A stretch of DNA of 64,000 nt from Undibacterium sp049340185 (GCF_049340185.1 NZ_JBMPPC010000006.1:186001-250000); one strand, 5' to 3'. Numbered from the stretch's first letter, positions 15,807 to 25,263 are shown. The notes: generated by a model not told the origin, from the letters alone. Numbers and translations are program-made.

Positions 15807-17111
15807 ATGCATCCTCATCTTATCTTCTGGATCTCCGCCACCGTCCGTATTCTGGTGGTGCTGGGTCTGTCTGCTGCCGCTGGTTTTGTATGGGGACCCG
15901 TACCTGGTCTGGTTCTCGCTGTGATCGGTGTGATCGTCCTGATCGTCATTCAACTCTTCTTCTTGCTGCGCCTATCTGACTGGCTGGATAAACCGAATAT
16001 CTCGCGTTTGCCGGATGGCTGGGGTGCCTGGACCGAAGTCTTCTCGCGGCTGTATCGTTTGCGTCGCGGCGACGAAAAGAATCAAACCGAACTGGCCGAA
16101 TGGCTCGCCCGTTTTCGCCAGGCCATGACCCTATTGCCAGACGGCGTGGTCATCATGGATGACGTCCTGTTTCTTGAGTGGTGCAATCCCGCGGCGGAAA
16201 GCCATCTTGGCCTAAGCCTCAAGCAAGATAAAGGTATGCGGATTACCAATCTGGTACGCAGTCCTGAGTTCATGGATTACATTATCCTCGGTCGCTACGA
16301 TGTACCGCTGACGCTGTCGTTCCGCGAGCGTAAGTTGATTGTCCATATCATCCCATTTGAAAACCGCAGACAGATTCTGGTCACGCATGATGTAACCGAA
16401 TCCGAACGGATTGACATGATGCGCCGCGACTTTATTGCGAATGCCTCCCATGAATTGCGTACGCCTTTGACGGTGATCAATGGATTTTTAGAGATCGCCT
16501 CCTTGCAGCCAGACCTCGACGCCTCAACCCGCATGTCACATCTGAAGCTGATGGCAGAGCAGGGAGAGCGTATGCAAAGACTGGTTGAAGACATGCTGAC
16601 CCTGACCCGTCTGGAATCGATGGATTACCCGATGCGACCGGATCGTATCAATATGCGCGCCATGCTGGAACAGATACTCGAAGAAGCGCATGCCTTGTCT
16701 GCGGGTCGGCATATCATCACGCTAGAATTTGATGGGCCGAATATCTTCGGCAGCACTGATGAGATACGCAGCGCGCTCACCAATCTGGTCACGAATGCGA
16801 TTCGCTACACGCCAGAGAATGGTGAAATCAAACTGATCTGGAAGAATCTGTCGCAAGGGCCGAAATTTATTGTGCAAGACAATGGTATCGGCATCAGTGC
16901 CGAACATATTTCGCGCCTGACAGAACGCTTCTATCGCGTCGATAAAAGCCGCTCTCGCGAGACCCAGGGAACTGGCCTCGGGCTGGCCATTGTGAAGCAT
17001 GTGTTATTGCGACACAAAGCGAATTTAATGATTGAATCCACACCCGAGGTCGGCAGTAAATTCTGCGCGCAGTTTCCGACGAGTGCTGTGGTGCAGGACG
17101 AGATGGATTGA
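15807..17111 (+). CDS. phoR: Phosphate regulon sensor histidine kinase PhoR
   Basis: A 434-residue sensor kinase close to the length of E. coli PhoR. Two membrane segments lie in residues 10-52, a PAS-like linker at about 95-195, the H-box NASHELRTPLT with phospho-acceptor H215, and the ATPase domain with the N-box NLVTNAIRYT, G1 box DNGIGI and G2 box GTGLGLAIVK. It has almost no periplasmic part, as expected for a PhoR that senses through PstB/PhoU rather than ligand. It is separated from phoB by 180 bases, more than usual. Confidence 0.96.
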   Translation: MHPHLIFWISATVRILVVLGLSAAAGFVWGPVPGLVLAVIGVIVLIVIQLFFLLRLSDWLDKPNISRLPDGWGAWTEVFSRLYRLRRGDEKNQTELAEWLARFRQAMTLLPDGVVIMDDVLFLEWCNPAAESHLGLSLKQDKGMRITNLVRSPEFMDYIILGRYDVPLTLSFRERKLIVHIIPFENRRQILVTHDVTESERIDMMRRDFIANASHELRTPLTVINGFLEIASLQPDLDASTRMSHLKLMAEQGERMQRLVEDMLTLTRLESMDYPMRPDRINMRAMLEQILEEAHALSAGRHIITLEFDGPNIFGSTDEIRSALTNLVTNAIRYTPENGEIKLIWKNLSQGPKFIVQDNGIGISAEHISRLTERFYRVDKSRSRETQGTGLGLAIVKHVLLRHKANLMIESTPEVGSKFCAQFPTSAVVQDEMD

Positions 17112-17146
17112 GCGCAACAGATCTGACCTGATCTGCGGCGGTATAA

Positions 17147-17189
17147 ATAAAAAAGGGCATCACATATAAATGTGATGCCCTTTTTTATT
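17147..17189. terminator. Bidirectional rho-independent terminator
   Basis: GGGCATCACAT and ATGTGATGCCC form a perfect stem with a 4-base loop, preceded by AAAAAA and followed by TTTTTT. It serves both phoR (plus) and the convergent SH3-like gene (minus). Confidence 0.95.
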
Positions 17190-17224
17190 GCCCAGTTAAT
17201 GCGCCTTAATTTCTATGCGCCGTC

Positions 17225-18676
17225 CTACCGCAAACTGATCGTCTGTTTCTTCCACAGCGGATCTTGCCAGCGATAGAACACGCTGAGCGAATTAGGGTTG
17301 TCGGCCCAACGCTCTACCTGCAGCGATTCGCCGCTGACGATTTCAAAGCTACGCTTGTAGCGGCCATCCACACGTGCTTCTCTCGCCATCAGGAGTTTTG
17401 TCGTTCCTGGTACCCATCCGGCAAATTCTGCATAGCCCAGATCCGGTTCTGCCGCTGCGGGCGGGATCACATCGATGACCCACTCTTTGCCTGTTTGGCG
17501 GAACAGCCACATCTCGCGCCAGGTGTCCATCGGCTGTACGGCCAGCGTCAGCGCGGTGTGCTGGGGATTGCTACGCGCTGAAGCTGTCCATACCAGGCTG
17601 TAGGTGCAGCGTTGTGCCAGCGGGGCTTTACTATCGTGTTTGGCATCAAGTAATGCAACGCAGGTTTCACCCGGTTGCCCCGTTGTGGTGACGATGCGCA
17701 GGTTCTTGCTGTCGGCTGATGCCGGTAGTGGTGCCGGTTCTGCTGCCCAGCGCATGCTGCCGGTACGTACGCCTGCTTCTGCATAGTTGACGAGGTCTTC
17801 GTCGCTCATTTCACTTTTATTTACGCCTGCTAATTCGGTCAATGCGCGATTTTCTGCGGCTTCGCTGTTGTTGCTGTTTGTGTCGTTGTTGCCGCCTTTG
17901 CGCTGGCGCTGAAACGCAATACTGGACCACACGCCGGCGCGGCGCATGCGGATGCGGTTCTTCTGGTATTCAGGTAATTCCGTAATCTCAACCTTGTCGA
18001 GCATCTCGGCGCGCCACAGGTCGATACTAGTACGCTCGGTTGGTCGTGTCGCCGGATCGATGCAGTCGGGACGTGTCAGTGCCAGCGCCGCTTTTGCTTT
18101 TTGCATCTGACTAGCATTCATCGCGAGTACGCGGCGAAATGCTTCGCCGTCATAGCAGAGCTGGATACGTCCATCCCTTTCTATGCTTTTTAGAGTCACG
18201 CCGTAATACGCGGCGACTTCCAGATGGGCGGCGATCTGGGTCTCGTTTTGCTTCACACCCGGATTAAGCGTTTTGCTTGATGCGCGACGTGCCAGACGCT
18301 CTGCCATCCCGCCTAAGGCGTCGAAGGCTTCGGCGTTGATTACCTGCACTGGAGCCGCCTTCAGGAAGGCTGCGGTGTAGGCGATGCCCAAGGCTTCTGC
18401 ACCCGGGGTATCACGCAGAAAGCGCACGACGGACAAAAGCTCAGGCGCATCATCGGGCTTGGTCGAGATGATCCTGACCTGGCTTGCCTTGATATAGCCA
18501 GCACGCTCCCGGCGATGGTCATAGACTTGCAGGTAGTCGAGTTTTTCTCCTCGAATTTCCAGACTATCGCCTTGCCAGAGCACAGCTTGTTGCTGTGCTC
18601 TGTCTTTGGGCGCGGCGCGCAATTGCGCCTGATCCAGGGTCACGATGGCAAGGACGGTAATGACAGCAGCTAACAT
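17225..18676 (-). CDS. Secreted SH3-like domain protein of unknown function
   Basis: A 483-residue protein with a signal peptide (residues 1-22, ending LRAAP) followed by a bacterial SH3-like unit at about 30-70 (WQGDSLEIRGEKLDYLQVYD through GYIKASQVR). The middle is helical and charged with a short Asn/Ser-rich linker (NNDTNSNNSEAAEN), and the C-terminal part is beta-rich. I do not recognise a catalytic motif. It starts two bases after the stop of the SPFH gene, so the pair is one operon. Together with the divergent two-component genes this suggests an envelope-associated stress or membrane-integrity function, but that is inference. Confidence 0.75.
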   Translation of the reverse strand: MLAAVITVLAIVTLDQAQLRAAPKDRAQQQAVLWQGDSLEIRGEKLDYLQVYDHRRERAGYIKASQVRIISTKPDDAPELLSVVRFLRDTPGAEALGIAYTAAFLKAAPVQVINAEAFDALGGMAERLARRASSKTLNPGVKQNETQIAAHLEVAAYYGVTLKSIERDGRIQLCYDGEAFRRVLAMNASQMQKAKAALALTRPDCIDPATRPTERTSIDLWRAEMLDKVEITELPEYQKNRIRMRRAGVWSSIAFQRQRKGGNNDTNSNNSEAAENRALTELAGVNKSEMSDEDLVNYAEAGVRTGSMRWAAEPAPLPASADSKNLRIVTTTGQPGETCVALLDAKHDSKAPLAQRCTYSLVWTASARSNPQHTALTLAVQPMDTWREMWLFRQTGKEWVIDVIPPAAAEPDLGYAEFAGWVPGTTKLLMAREARVDGRYKRSFEIVSGESLQVERWADNPNSLSVFYRWQDPLWKKQTISLR

Positions 18677-18678
18677 AA

Positions 18679-20016
18679 TTATTGGCTCTCTTCAGTAGAT
18701 GTTGTTTGTGCCTGTGCTTGTGTCTGTGCCTGCAATTGTGCTTGCTGGTTTTTGCCAGCACCCAATAGAGCGGAGCCAATGAAGCCGCCATCTGCCGGAG
18801 GAGGCGCAATGATCACAGAAATTTTGTCCGACAATTTATCCGCCATGGTTTTTTGGATTAACAATGGATGTTTGCTCAGTAAGGCACCGTCGCGTTCGAG
18901 CTGGGCGCTGGCGACTTTACCGACCAGATCCTGACGGTAGGCTTCGGCGTCGGCAAGTTTACGGCGTGAGTCTGCTTCACCGGCGGCTTCGATGATGCGT
19001 GCTTGGGCAGAGCCTTCTGAGGTTTTGATGCGGGAGATTTTTTCGGCTTCAGCCTCAAATTGCCTCTGCTCAATTTGTTTCTGTTTAAATGGCAGTACAT
19101 GTTTCATCGCTTCTTCCTGTGCTTTGGCGGCGATGATCTGCTCGCTAGCAGCGGCTTCTGCGTTTTTTTCACGACGGATCTTTTCTGCATCGGCTTCAAG
19201 TGCAGTTTGCTGAACTTGCTTGCCTTTGAGTTCTAAGGTGTAGCGCATCTTTTCGCTTTCTAGTTCTTCTGCAAGGAGTTTTTCCATGCCGACTTTGTAA
19301 TCAGGTGGCAGATCTACTTTACCCATCATGACGCTACGCAGTATCACGCCATCGTTAGCGAGCTTGGGCTTGAGTTCGGCTTCGATCTGCTGCTGGATTT
19401 CCTGACGTTTGCTGGAGAAAATTTCTCTCACGGTGTATCGGGTGAACGCCTTGTAGATGACGCCTTGCACCGCTGGTTCGACGATTTCACCGTTGATATC
19501 TTGCGGCAGGTTTTTACTCATGCTCGTCAGTTTCGCCGGGTCGAGCACATAACGTATGGTCAGATCTACCCCCAGCGATAAACCTTCGATCGACTGGAAA
19601 GGCGCTTCGCCATTGGCTTTGGCGCTTTTCACCGGACGGTAGGTCTGGTCTAGCAGCGAGTAGCGACGCAACTCATGGATGCCAGGAATCGCCATCACGG
19701 TACCGGCACGCAGTTCTTCCGAAACGCCGGTCAGTTGATTGATACGGATACCAACATCGCCGCGTTCTATTGTCTGGACGGGCGGATGCTGAATCACGGC
19801 ATAAGCGGCGGTGCCGAGAACGGCCAGAACCGCAAGGCGTTTGATGATGGTGCCGCCGTGCGTTTTGATGCCGCCGGAGATACTGCCGGAGACATTGTTA
19901 GAGTTGATACCAGATGCGTCATTGCCGAACCCGCCAGAGACATGGCGTAGACCAGACACGCTTTTAGATAAGGTGGAACGGATGGCTTGTACGATGGCTT
20001 TGATACGGTCAGACAT
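18679..20016 (-). CDS. SPFH/band-7 (prohibitin-like) membrane protein
   Basis: A 445-residue protein with a Gly/Ser/Asn-rich N-terminal 50 residues, one membrane helix at about 59-76, a prohibitin-like band-7 domain at about 80-260 (RGDVGIRINQLTG, then LDQTYRPVKS and NDGVILRSVMMGKVDLPPDYKVGMEKLL), a long charged coiled coil at about 265-385 rich in Ala/Glu/Lys/Gln, and a Gln-rich tail (QAQLQAQTQAQAQ). SPFH proteins form oligomeric membrane scaffolds and often hold proteases such as FtsH. It is first in a two-gene operon with the SH3-like protein and divergent from a response regulator gene across a 258-base gap. Confidence 0.88.
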   Translation of the reverse strand: MSDRIKAIVQAIRSTLSKSVSGLRHVSGGFGNDASGINSNNVSGSISGGIKTHGGTIIKRLAVLAVLGTAAYAVIQHPPVQTIERGDVGIRINQLTGVSEELRAGTVMAIPGIHELRRYSLLDQTYRPVKSAKANGEAPFQSIEGLSLGVDLTIRYVLDPAKLTSMSKNLPQDINGEIVEPAVQGVIYKAFTRYTVREIFSSKRQEIQQQIEAELKPKLANDGVILRSVMMGKVDLPPDYKVGMEKLLAEELESEKMRYTLELKGKQVQQTALEADAEKIRREKNAEAAASEQIIAAKAQEEAMKHVLPFKQKQIEQRQFEAEAEKISRIKTSEGSAQARIIEAAGEADSRRKLADAEAYRQDLVGKVASAQLERDGALLSKHPLLIQKTMADKLSDKISVIIAPPPADGGFIGSALLGAGKNQQAQLQAQTQAQAQTTSTEESQ

Positions 20017-20274
20017 GACATTCTCCTGTGATGTTGTGGTCGGGTGCCGCGTTCATTCGCTGCTGTTCCCTGATACACATCATGCGACTGTGTGTGCGGA
20101 ATAATCAACGAGGCAGCCGTGCCAGTATGTTCATCGTTCCTGAGCACTTGTTCCGTCTGCGGAGCCAGCGGAAGACTGTGTGAGTAAAAACTCACAGCCT
20201 GGCGTATGACTTTTGCGCCGAAAGCGTGGATACTTCACGCATCAGTGATCAGAACGAAGCAGGAGCAGCGCAGC

Positions 20275-20979
20275 ATGGTAAAAGTAGCCGTAATCGAAGA
20301 CGACCTGCCGACCAGTAATCAACTCAAGTCCTGGATAGAATCGGCGAAGCCAGGCATCCAGGTTGATCAATGGTTTAGCCGTGACGACGCCGAAGCCGCG
20401 CTGGCGCGTGAGACCTATGATCTGGTGGTGCTGGATATCGAGCTGGGGCGCGAGCGTCATGCCGGTGTTGCGATCATTAATGTGATCAATAAGAGTCAGG
20501 CCACGCCGGTACTCGTCGTGTCCGCCATGCCAGCGACGATCTACCGCAGCATCATGAAGGCACTGGATGCCTGGGATTATTTGCAAAAAGCGACGTTTGA
20601 AGAGACGGATTTCATCGACACCTTCTTAGAAATTTTACGCGCAGTCAAAGAACGCAAACAGCACAAGGACAACGGCAAACAAGTTGAGATCATCGATGAA
20701 CTGGCGATGGATCCATTGCGTCAGCGCAGCCCGATCTGGCGCGGCCAGCGTATTAATTTGCCGCTGACCGCACAACGGATTCTGGCGGCACTGTTCGCCA
20801 GTCGCGGCCAGGTAGTGTCTTATGATGATTTATATGAGGTCGTCAAGAGCGGCCGTAACCGTGACAATATCCGAAAGCATGTCAGTACTATCCGTGACGC
20901 TTTTCGCGAAATTGATCCTGGGTTTGAATGTATAGAAAACGTACCGATGCGTGGTTTTCGCTGGGTGGATGGCAAGTGA
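20275..20979 (+). CDS. Response regulator with winged-helix DNA-binding domain
   Basis: A 234-residue regulator. The start is ATG 20275 behind AGGAG, 23 codons inside the longest frame. The receiver domain has E8/D9/D10 and phospho-acceptor D54 in VVLDIELG; the usual switch Lys lies in DYLQKA rather than the standard KP pair. The C-terminal domain (about 160-232) is a winged helix ending MRGFRWV, like OmpR-type proteins. The receiver shows IELGRERHAGVAII, a variant seen in regulators that are not classical OmpR members. Its stop overlaps the kinase start (TGATG). Confidence 0.88.
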   Translation: MVKVAVIEDDLPTSNQLKSWIESAKPGIQVDQWFSRDDAEAALARETYDLVVLDIELGRERHAGVAIINVINKSQATPVLVVSAMPATIYRSIMKALDAWDYLQKATFEETDFIDTFLEILRAVKERKQHKDNGKQVEIIDELAMDPLRQRSPIWRGQRINLPLTAQRILAALFASRGQVVSYDDLYEVVKSGRNRDNIRKHVSTIRDAFREIDPGFECIENVPMRGFRWVDGK

Positions 20980-23042
20980 TGAAAGCGCTTTTTTCTGCAC
21001 TGGCACCATATCGTTTGCGTCTCTTATTTCGCACCGCCTTTCTGCTACTTGCCGTGGCCACGGTTGCTCTGGCGCTCTCTGTACTGCAACAGGAGAAGCA
21101 ACTCAGCTATAAGAATTATCAGCACAGTTTTAATAAAACCCGTGAGCAGATACTCTCAACCTTACGTCATCCCGCAGGTCAACTGGCCTTGTTGAATCCG
21201 CCCGCAGACAAAGGCGGTGAAGGCTTGCATCCTTTGCTGTTGCCGTTCTCGGCGCTGGATTTTGATGATCAGAATAAGGTGCAGCAGGCAGTAGCGATGT
21301 CGGGCTGTCTGGTGCAATACGGCAGCAGTGGTTCGCTGTGTTTGGGCATCGGTAATAATCCGTGGGCAGGTGGCTATATCTACGCAGCAGGTAGCTTCAA
21401 TAGTGCCGATCTGGCCGCGCATCAGCGGGGTGATGAGAGTCTGGTGCAAGCGCACAGAATGCAGGTCAGCGTCAGCCTGCGCGGACAAACATATCAATGG
21501 ATTGCGCCATTCGAAAAAATGACGGATGCAGGAAAAAAATCGGCAGGACTGCGCGGTCGCCTGACCGGATTCTGGACCAGTGAGGCCGACAAGCCAAATG
21601 CCCGGCCAGTGAAGGAATTCCGCGGCTGGATCTGGCAAAACGCGAATTGCAATCAGGCCGAACTCGATGATCAGGATCACACTTGCAGTAAGACCTCGTT
21701 CTATTCCTTGCGCCTTCCTATCGCTATCTGGCAAGAGGCCTTATTTGAGAAAAAACGTCCGGTCTGGCCACCCGAAGATCTTGATCAGATCAAAGTCAGG
21801 ATCGCCGTGCTGGCACCGGACAGCAACGATACCTTGTTCGATAGTGAAAAAGAGACACCGACACCGCCATTCTCACTAAAAGATTTACAAGGCCAGTTAT
21901 TGCCCGGCGAGACAGTGAGAATACGCAAGCTGTCTGGCGCTAAAGAGCTGGTGAACCTGAGTGGTCAGGTCGAACAAGAGAACGACTCGTGGAATGCACT
22001 GACGCGCCTGATTCGTCGCCTGCCTGTGGATGAGTATGATACGCCGCTGGAAAGTCGTGACCAGATCACAACCGCACTCGATAGTTACGAGGTCGTACTT
22101 AAAGGTGACTTGCGTAGTGTGAGCAAGAGCCTGGCAGTCGTGGCGACCCGCGTATCCTGGTTTGTCGGTGCGATGTTGCTGGCGCTATTTCTCACCTGGC
22201 TGATCATGGAAATCAGCATTATCCGCAAAATCACAGTGCTGACTAAACGCGCTGCGTCTTTGTCCAAAACGGTTAAAGGTACCGGTGGTTTGCAACAATT
22301 TGAGCTGGGGGATTTACGCGGTGATGACGAGTTGGGCGTCCTGGCAAGTTGCTTGCACGATTTGTTGCGACGGGTCAAAGAAGACGTCGAACGCGAAGGC
22401 ATCCGCGCCGAGCAAGAGAAGCAGATGTGGCATGCCGTCGGTCACGAGATTATGTCGCCATTGCAGTCACTGATGGCGCTGCATGGCGCAGCCGATGATC
22501 AGAGCAGTCGCTATATTCACCGCATGCAGCAAGCAATACGCGTGCTGTATGGTAGCGCCTCGCCAAGTGAAGCATTTCAATCGACAGAGCTGCAAGTCAC
22601 CAGTATCGACATCGCGGCTTTCTTGCGTAACGTGGCGGACAACGCGCCTTGCGTTGGCATTTCTCACGTTGAATTTAATAGTGGTGCGGAACCGATCATG
22701 GTCAGAGCCGATGATTATTCGCTGGAGGACGTCGTCACCCATGTACTACGCAATGCCGACCGCTATCGCCTGCCCGGTAGTCCGGTTCGGATTGACTTGC
22801 TGACCAGCGAGACAGGCGTCACCATTATTATCCATAACACCGGCCCGCGTATTGCTGTTGATATGCTGGACAAGATTTTTGAATACGGTGTCTCCGATCA
22901 GCAGGACTCGGGAGCAAATGGCAACCGCGGGCAGGGCTTGTTTGTCGCGAAAACCTATATGGCAAAAATGGGCGGCACGATCAGCGCGCAGAATACGCAC
23001 GATGGTGTAAGCTTTGTGCTAAGTTTGCAGCGGGCGCATTAA
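20979..23042 (+). CDS. Large sensor histidine kinase
   Basis: A 687-residue membrane kinase; ATG 20979 overlaps the regulator stop. One membrane helix lies near residues 18-36, then a periplasmic domain of about 350 residues with three Cys-bearing stretches (GCLVQYG, SLCLGIG, NCNQAELDDQDHTC), a second membrane helix near 400-418, a HAMP-like linker, an H-box in WHAVGHEIMSPLQ (around residue 490) and a C-terminal ATPase with LRNADRY as N-box and GNRGQGLFVAKTYM as G2 box. The ligand is unknown. The genes face the SPFH-SH3 operon, so that operon is the most likely target. Confidence 0.88.
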   Translation: MKALFSALAPYRLRLLFRTAFLLLAVATVALALSVLQQEKQLSYKNYQHSFNKTREQILSTLRHPAGQLALLNPPADKGGEGLHPLLLPFSALDFDDQNKVQQAVAMSGCLVQYGSSGSLCLGIGNNPWAGGYIYAAGSFNSADLAAHQRGDESLVQAHRMQVSVSLRGQTYQWIAPFEKMTDAGKKSAGLRGRLTGFWTSEADKPNARPVKEFRGWIWQNANCNQAELDDQDHTCSKTSFYSLRLPIAIWQEALFEKKRPVWPPEDLDQIKVRIAVLAPDSNDTLFDSEKETPTPPFSLKDLQGQLLPGETVRIRKLSGAKELVNLSGQVEQENDSWNALTRLIRRLPVDEYDTPLESRDQITTALDSYEVVLKGDLRSVSKSLAVVATRVSWFVGAMLLALFLTWLIMEISIIRKITVLTKRAASLSKTVKGTGGLQQFELGDLRGDDELGVLASCLHDLLRRVKEDVEREGIRAEQEKQMWHAVGHEIMSPLQSLMALHGAADDQSSRYIHRMQQAIRVLYGSASPSEAFQSTELQVTSIDIAAFLRNVADNAPCVGISHVEFNSGAEPIMVRADDYSLEDVVTHVLRNADRYRLPGSPVRIDLLTSETGVTIIIHNTGPRIAVDMLDKIFEYGVSDQQDSGANGNRGQGLFVAKTYMAKMGGTISAQNTHDGVSFVLSLQRAH

Positions 23043-23075
23043 GTTTGTTACTGCGGTTTTTGCATGATGTATTTG

Positions 23076-23108
23076 CTTGTAATTGGCTTGTAATTGGCTT
23101 GTAACCGC
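23076..23108 (+). repeat. Tandem 11-bp repeat
   Basis: CTTGTAATTGG occurs twice back to back (23076, 23087) followed by CTTGTAACCGC (23098). The 11-bp period equals one DNA turn, so it could be an operator upstream of the VOC gene at 23243 or simple slippage. Confidence 0.8.
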
Positions 23109-23242
23109 CGATTCATAACCGGTTCGTAATCACTTACGAATTGGGCTGCAACCCGCATGCAATTTGCTTGTGACTGCTTCCTGATTAACTTATACCAGCT
23201 GTTTAATTATTCATTTCATTGCCTATCAAAGATCGAGACATC

Positions 23243-23635
23243 ATGATTACTGCGATTAACCATATTAATATCAAAGCCCCGTCGGATTTACTGGAACGTG
23301 TGCGGGATTTTTATTGCAGCGTACTCGGTTTGCACACAGGACATCGCCCGGCATTTCAGTCGCATGGTTATTGGTTATATGCAGGTGATAGCAGCATTAT
23401 TCATTTATCAGAAGCAACGGTACTATCTGCCGGAGATAGCGATATCATAGCGACGACAGGCTATTTTAATCACATCGCTTTTTCTTGTCAGGATCTGGCG
23501 CAGACCAAAGATCAGCTTGAATTGTTTGGCATTTCTTACACCGTGAATACAGTGCCTGAGACGCAGCAAGTCCAGTTATTTCTTACCGATCCATCAGGGC
23601 TCGGTGTCGAGTTGAATTTTGCTCAGGCGATCTGA
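23243..23635 (+). CDS. VOC-family (glyoxalase-like) protein
   Basis: A 130-residue protein of the vicinal oxygen chelate fold: ITAINHINIKAPSDLLERVRDFYCSVLGL forms the first unit (His in INHINI is a likely metal ligand), GYFNHIAFSCQDL starts the second (His again) and VELNFA at the C terminus supplies the Glu. Metal-ligand positions therefore look intact. I start at ATG 23243 since the TTG upstream has no support. It stands alone between the kinase operon and a small secreted protein. Substrate unknown. A fragment like its last nine codons recurs near 24304. Confidence 0.85.
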   Translation: MITAINHINIKAPSDLLERVRDFYCSVLGLHTGHRPAFQSHGYWLYAGDSSIIHLSEATVLSAGDSDIIATTGYFNHIAFSCQDLAQTKDQLELFGISYTVNTVPETQQVQLFLTDPSGLGVELNFAQAI

Positions 23636-23797
23636 GATATTTTGTTTGACAGAAGCTAGATCGATATCCTCGTTGCGGATTACACATTACACAAAGCATT
23701 GGCATGTATTGAGGGATGGCAATAATGGCGCATAACTTGCGGTTTAATTCGGAGTCAACGATGAAGTCGTTGATCCGGGCCGTACTACGGTAGAGCT

Positions 23798-24109
23798 ATG
23801 AGATTACCTACGTTTTTGTTCGCAGCATCTTTATCTTTGCTGCCTTTGGGTTCTGCTCATGCAATAGATCGTCTCGCAAACGGTTTCCCCGAACTTCCAA
23901 AGGATGCTCGAAAAGTAGCTGAAAGAAGCGTTACTTGCAATTATTTTTCAGGCGAGTTCAATGGTGATAAAGGTGAGCGCGATAAGGAAGTCGCAGTTCA
24001 GCTTCGTAAGCTGCAATGTGCGCATGTCGAGCGCGACCTCAGGAGTATGCGTGCTAAGTATCAAAAGAAGCCCAAAATTCTGACGGCTCTTGAAGAGGCG
24101 GATCAATGA
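23798..24109 (+). CDS. Small secreted protein of unknown function
   Basis: A 103-residue protein with a clear signal peptide (about residues 1-22, ending SAHA) and a mature part of about 80 residues that is charged and helical, with two Cys (in VTCNYFSGEFNGDKGERDKE and LQCAHVERDL) that could form a disulfide. It resembles hypothetical periplasmic proteins of other proteobacteria; no function is recognised. It is monocistronic, with a 160-base gap upstream. Confidence 0.7.
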   Translation: MRLPTFLFAASLSLLPLGSAHAIDRLANGFPELPKDARKVAERSVTCNYFSGEFNGDKGERDKEVAVQLRKLQCAHVERDLRSMRAKYQKKPKILTALEEADQ

Positions 24110-24471
24110 TTGTCTGGCCTGGCGCTTCATCAACGGATTCGCGTTGTGGGTGCTGTGGTCACACAATCGTTCGACTGACTCGATATGCGCACCAAATACG
24201 TATGCCAAGCTGTCGCCATTGTGAGGGATAAAAAAATTCCTTGAGCCGGCAAATGTCAACCAAGAGTGACTGTACTAACACTCCAGTCCTCTGCTAGTCG
24301 CCAATATTAAGTTTTGCGCAGGCGATCTGAGGTGCGTGGTCTGAAAGAAGTTGCCCTGGCGTCTGGCTTGGACACTTTTGATGTTGTTGATTGATGATGA
24401 TTGATGATGATCAATGTTGATTTGCACTGATCGAATCAAGGTAACGCGGTTTTTTCAGCTACGTTCAGGCA
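24110..24471. other. Intergenic region with a VOC gene fragment
   Basis: No intact gene is seen. At 24304-24330 the codons read ILSFAQAI then stop, matching the VOC gene end ELNFAQAI, and 19 of 20 bases at 24312-24331 equal 23617-23636. Further along, a GATTGATGAT motif repeats (about 24388-24410). Confidence 0.5.
24304..24330 (+). pseudogene. Remnant of a VOC-family gene 3' end
   Basis: Nine in-frame codons including the stop copy the end of the gene at 23243-23635 with one base change in 20 over the best part. This may be the scar of a deleted tandem duplicate or of a recombination event. The match is short, so chance is not excluded. Confidence 0.35.
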
Positions 24472-25263
24472 TTACTCATCATGTGTCTGATGATGTTCAT
24501 CGACCCCGTTGCGCCAATAACTCGCTGCATGAATATGCGTTTTGTTCATGCCTTTGTCTAACAGGTAATGACGTAAAGGCTGTACCTGACTGAGCTCCGT
24601 GGCGATCCATGCATAGCCGGTGCCGTCCGGCAGAATTTGCTTTTGCAATGCCTGTAATAACGTCATCGCCGGATCATCATTCCTGATCCATTCAATCCGC
24701 ACATTCTTACCATGCTGTAACGGGATTTGATCGCGTGAATCTGCGATGCTGATCAGGGCTATGACTTTTGTTTCTGCTGGCAATTCTTCTAGTCGTCTGG
24801 CGATTGCGGGCAGGGCGGTTTCATCGCCGATCAACAGGTACCAGTCGAAATCCTTGGATACCAGCAGTGAGCCACGCGGACCGCCTATGCCTAAGGTTTG
24901 GCCGGGCCTGGCCTGAGCCGCCCAGCTTGATGCGGGGCCATCGCCGTGCAGATAAAAATCTATGTCCAGTTCTCTGTTGATCGCGTCGTAACGACGCGGC
25001 GTGTAATTCCTGGCGATAGGACGCGCTGCATCATCCTCTGCGGCTTGGCCGGACTGCGGCAAAATCGGCTGCTCACTCCCTGTCACTGGAAAAAATAACT
25101 TCACGTGATCGTCGTGCGCAGCCGAGATAAAGCCATCAAGCGCATCGCCGGTGAAGGTGATTCTGCGCATATGGATACTTAATTGTTCAATACGTGACAC
25201 GGTCAGCAGACGAAGTCTCAGCTCATGCCGTATGCGTTGTGTCTGGTGTAAATGTTCTGTCAT
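24472..25263 (-). CDS. Siderophore-interacting protein / ferric-chelate reductase (NfeF/YqjH-like)
   Basis: A 263-residue FAD-dependent reductase. The FAD-binding barrel has the motif ARNYTPRRYD (about residues 82-91), where RxYT contacts FAD, followed by LDIDFYLHGDGPASSWAAQARPG; the C-terminal NAD(P)H domain has YLLIGDETALPAIARRLEELP. Such enzymes reduce iron bound to siderophores and release it in the cytoplasm. It lies just downstream of a His-rich PadR regulator on the same strand, as in the yqjH-yqjI (nfeF-nfeR) pair of E. coli. Confidence 0.9.
   Translation of the reverse strand: MTEHLHQTQRIRHELRLRLLTVSRIEQLSIHMRRITFTGDALDGFISAAHDDHVKLFFPVTGSEQPILPQSGQAAEDDAARPIARNYTPRRYDAINRELDIDFYLHGDGPASSWAAQARPGQTLGIGGPRGSLLVSKDFDWYLLIGDETALPAIARRLEELPAETKVIALISIADSRDQIPLQHGKNVRIEWIRNDDPAMTLLQALQKQILPDGTGYAWIATELSQVQPLRHYLLDKGMNKTHIHAASYWRNGVDEHHQTHDE

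Noticed and set aside
21162..21734. A 190-residue minus-strand frame inside the large kinase gene
   Set aside because: Shadow of the kinase coding sequence with no ribosome site or motif.
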